Origin: Arachis hypogaea
Taxonomy: Eukaryota > Streptophyta > Magnoliopsida > Fabales > Fabaceae
Direction: 5' to 3'
DNA: 64,000 nucleotides
NCBI RefSeq assembly: GCF_003086295.3
Contig: NC_092054.1
Span: 55,901,546 to 55,965,545, forward strand
Positions 60,658 through 64,000 of this stretch are shown piece after piece. The notes beneath the pieces were generated by a model. The model saw only the letters and a list, made by a program, of their open reading frames with translations. It was not told where the DNA came from and searched no databases. How positions within the stretch are numbered: the first letter of the stretch is position 1; every line of letters starts with the position of its first letter. The translations under genes were made by a program, and so were the position numbers.

Positions 60658-62170
60658 TGATGAGCGAAAACTAGTGCTCACATATATTGACAAGTGCACT
60701 AAATCGTTCAAGTAATACTACCGTGAGTGAATATTGTTCCTACAAGAATTAATGAATTGAGGCAACCAATATCTAATTGAATCTCTAATTAGATCGATCA
60801 AACCTTAGATTACAGATTGTGGATCTTGAAGAAAAGAAAGAATAATGAAGAAGAGAATGAAAGAATGCTTTGAAGTTAGAAGAAAATTAGTAGATGAGAA
60901 TGTTGAAGGTCTCGGAGGTGTTTGACTCTTGGTAGAACAATGCTTATGCTTTCTTATTTAACTCAGCAAAAATATTTTCACAGCAAATCATTTATAATCA
61001 AATCCCAATCCCTCGATAATTTAATTTTTCTAAATCCAATTAGTTGCCAATTCCTTGGTCAACTAATCAAGGGAAGAGATGAAGAATGATTTCGATTTTG
61101 AGCCACTCAATATTCAAAAACTATCACTAGTTGAATTATATGTCACTAATTCAAGACTAGTTCTAGATAATTGAAGATTATGGGAGGGGTTTCAAGCTAA
61201 TTTTGGAATTAATTTTTTCAAATATAATAATAGAATCAAAACAAAATTAGAATATTTTTCAATAGTTCTAACCATTAATGATGAAGAACAAAACTCAATC
61301 TTGAAAAAGTAAAGAAGCATGAATTAAAATAAAGAAAGTACTCACATTATAAATCCATAAACCAAACGGAGCTCCTAACCTTCAATAGTGGAGGTTTAGT
61401 AACTCATGATAAAGAAGAAATTAATCCTAATGATGAGAGATGGCGTATGATTTGCTTCCTTCTTCTGTGAACGTTGTTCACTTATTTGTATCCTAGGTTC
61501 TATCTAAAATTCAAATTCAAAACCTCAATCTAATCTTATCTTTTGAAGGATAAGATAGATAGCTGCCTACTTAAATTCAAATCAAATCCTAACAATAATT
61601 CGAATATAATCTAGAAGCAAATCCTAATAACCAAATCTTTATCTTTCTAAAAGGAATTAATGCTAACTAATCTCTTGAATCTTGAATCTTCAGATGAGAT
61701 TAAGGCTTGTCATAATTTGTATAATTGAAATTGGGCCTTAACAAGTGTTGTACCATGGGAGTTGAGGCTTAAGAACGCCAGGAGTATTTCTTTAAATTTG
61801 GGCGTTGGCCCAAATTGGCCCTTCAGGAATGCTGGCCGTTGGGCTTGGAGAGCTGGCAGCTGGACGTGTGTCCTGGCCACTAGGTTTGTGTGCATGACCA
61901 CTGGGTGTCCATGGCTGAAGGCTGGGCATCCGATTTTGATTCTTTGGGTCTTAGTTGGGCCTTTCTTAGACCGTATTTGTTTTTTCTTGTTAAAAATGCT
62001 TTAATCCTTGATTACTTTGAGAACAAAAATCTTGAAAATATAATAATACTAACACAACTCCAAACATTTGATTTAGTTTTGAATTTTCACTAGAAAACAT
62101 AACAAATTTATTTAAAATCTAAAAAACAAATAAAAAAAACCTAAAAACTACTAAAGATTCCTAGGCATCA
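60658..62170 (-). repeat. Solo LTR of family F
   Basis: 1513 bp, minus-strand start TGATGCCTAGG and end CTCATCA, flanked by TTCCA and TTCTA (4 of 5 alike). The LTR-end half matches 29016-29487. It contains AACGCCAG and GGGCGTTGGCC words like those of the A/C LTRs. No interior is attached. Confidence 0.6.
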
Positions 62171-62737
62171 TTCTACCAAAATTAACAAAAATAAAAATAA
62201 AATTATACAATAAAAATCAAACATAAGGAACAAAAGTATAATAAAGCTAAGTCCTAATTAATAATGATAACTAAACTCAAAAAGAAAAAAGAAAAATCCA
62301 AAATATTTCATCTGATAGAGTAATTCATAGATCATAAATGGAATGGTCCAACAAGAAATATAGTACCTTGTTATTGCTCTGGTATAATTTACATCAATCT
62401 TTTTGAAAAGAGTAGTGGAGAAAAATGACAAAAGTTTGTAAATTTTTCGAAATTGATTTAAATTCTACAAATCAATTAAACAACAGCAAATTCAAAATAA
62501 AACTGAACAAGAAAAATTAAATAATTCAATTTAGGCAGTTCAAAAGAATACAAAAAAAATTAACTAAAAGAATTCAAAATTTAACTAAATTCAATTTAGT
62601 AGAGAAAATTCAAAAATCAATCCAATAACTAGCACAATTATAAATCAAAAATCATATTCAAAACAAAATCAATGAATATAGCATATTGAAGTTTGAACAT
62701 TGAATTTAAGTATTGAACAGATCAGAGGTAGGAGGAG
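62171..62737. other. AT-rich filler
   Basis: No gene and no recognisable element; rich in A-runs. Confidence 0.5.
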
Positions 62738-64000
62738 TGTAATACTTTGCCACACAGAGCCTTATGCTTAAGTCATAAGACAAGGGTGGTGAGGCATTAC
62801 GACCTCTAAAAGTAAAATTATATATATATAATTATAGTGAAAAGGGTTTTATAATTAGGAGCCTTTGTGAAAAAGGGTAAAAAGCAAAATCGTTAAACAG
62901 AAAAGCGCAACTCTCACGAAAGTGATAACGTAAGCAAAACAAGGTAAATGAGTATATATACAAAAGAGTGCCAAAATACAGGTACCAAAGCTCAAGACTC
63001 GGTTTGCGAAGATAACCGGTCCGAGCATATACGGATACGTATATATATAAAGACAATCCAACAGACATAATTACAGAACCTGTTTAACCTCTAAGAGGAG
63101 CTAATACATCATATAAGTAGAAGTGGAGATAATATGTATCTAAGCAAATACAGATAGCCAAAATAAAGCCCAAGAGATAAAGATCTTCGCAACATTAGAA
63201 GCTTCCAGCATGCCTCAGCGAGGAGCCTTACGTCCTGCATCTGAAAACCACAAAATTCGCATGGGTAAGACCCGGAGGTTCTCAGCATGGTAACAGTGCC
63301 CACATATCTAACATATAATGTCCTGGGAAAGCCGAAGGCAATCCTAGAACTTCCAACATATAATTAAAGCATATAAACATACCTAAACCACAAAGATAAA
63401 ACAGGCAACTAGCTAAGGGTCTTCAGATCTATCTAAAACTCCCCTTTCCAACTCCTCCGAACCCCCCCAACCGCCAAGGGAACCAAAGTGCCACAAACAA
63501 TAATTTCAAGCAAGGAAATCACAAATAGAAAGCAGATACAACAAATAAAGTAGGTAGCAAATAGTTTATGCAGTCACTTAGGCAATCCAAATAAATTACA
63601 CTAAACAAACATATAGATGCATATGATGCATGCCTGTCCTAGTGGCTGATGAGTCTCATCTGTCGGTTATAAAGCCAACCCGACAAGTTCTGATAGCTAA
63701 CCATTAGATTGTCCCTCTGTCGTGCATCCCCAACTCGAGTAATTCTCAATCATAATCATACAACACCCACACTGGTGTTTATCCACGGGGGCGAGCTCAT
63801 CCGAAAATTTCACAGTGTCCAGCCACACTTACGACATAGGGTCATCAGAGTATCGAGTCTCAACCTGGAGCACGTGGTGGCTAGCCACTGCTTTCACCCA
63901 GGGAAACTCGTATCTCAGATAGTCATTTATTATTCATTCATCAACATTCCATAATCATTCATTATGACCATATCATCACTTATACATCACATAATTTCAC
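62738..64000 (-). repeat. Part of a chromovirus-type LTR, cut by the window edge
   Basis: Begins TGTAATACTTTGCC on the plus strand (an LTR end in the minus orientation). It shares with the solo LTR at 31062-33902 the block around GGTAACAGTGCCC and the splice-acceptor-like TTTTCAG/ATGCAGG (63235-63248, minus). It shares with E the ACTTGCTCCAGG-type words. A gene call is not supported. Confidence 0.55.

Overview
The window is plant genomic DNA made almost entirely of nested transposable elements. I find no intact host gene, rRNA, tRNA or CRISPR array. The Athila-type Ty3/gypsy elements, the chromovirus pieces, the CACTA element with CACTACAAGAAAA ends and the recurring words GGCGTTTAAACGCC and GCGTACGCG point to a legume, most likely Arachis (peanut or a wild relative). 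That species call is pattern memory, not a database result.

Nest 1 (1-26087). Element D is a minus-strand Athila-like retrotransposon whose 3' LTR runs off the left edge and whose 5' LTR is 24586-26087. It carries broken gag, protease, reverse transcriptase/RNase H and integrase (18823-24409) and a frameshifted env-position ORF (1550-2778). D is split by element A (plus strand, 4388-18587, target duplication TCTCT). A has two LTRs, a primer binding site for tRNA-Asp, a decayed gag-protease and a deleted env-position ORF, but no reverse transcriptase or integrase. A is itself split by a 4.8 kb CACTA DNA transposon (7330-12133, duplication CTA).

Host of the nests (26088-35298 and 59851-about 60470). 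This is a relic chromovirus (Tekay/Del-like) called E: LTR-derived sequence, integrase fragments, a polypurine tract and a long 3' LTR. It is interrupted by a truncated LTR (29016-29487), a solo LTR (31062-33902) and the whole of nest 2.

Nest 2 (35299-59850). Element B is a second minus-strand Athila-like element, flanked by CACCT. Its 3' LTR contains a solo LTR (35861-37563, duplication AACAT). Its pol is nearly continuous but has three in-frame stops. Between pol and gag sits element C (46200-56362, plus strand), the sister of A. A deletion at C's right edge removed the end of its 3' LTR together with B's protease and the tail of its gag.

Right flank (60471-64000): a solo LTR (60658-62170), AT-rich filler, and part of another chromovirus-type LTR (62738 to the edge).

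A and C share one design (LTR, leader, gag-protease, conserved motif, palindrome cluster, env-position ORF, conserved 3' noncoding region, LTR), so they look like a non-autonomous family that would need a partner's enzymes. The most interesting signal is a small AGGA/GGGA-loop hairpin next to the polypurine tract in all four Athila-like elements. Its stem sequence differs between families while pairing is kept, and A and C carry a second copy in front of the env-position ORF.
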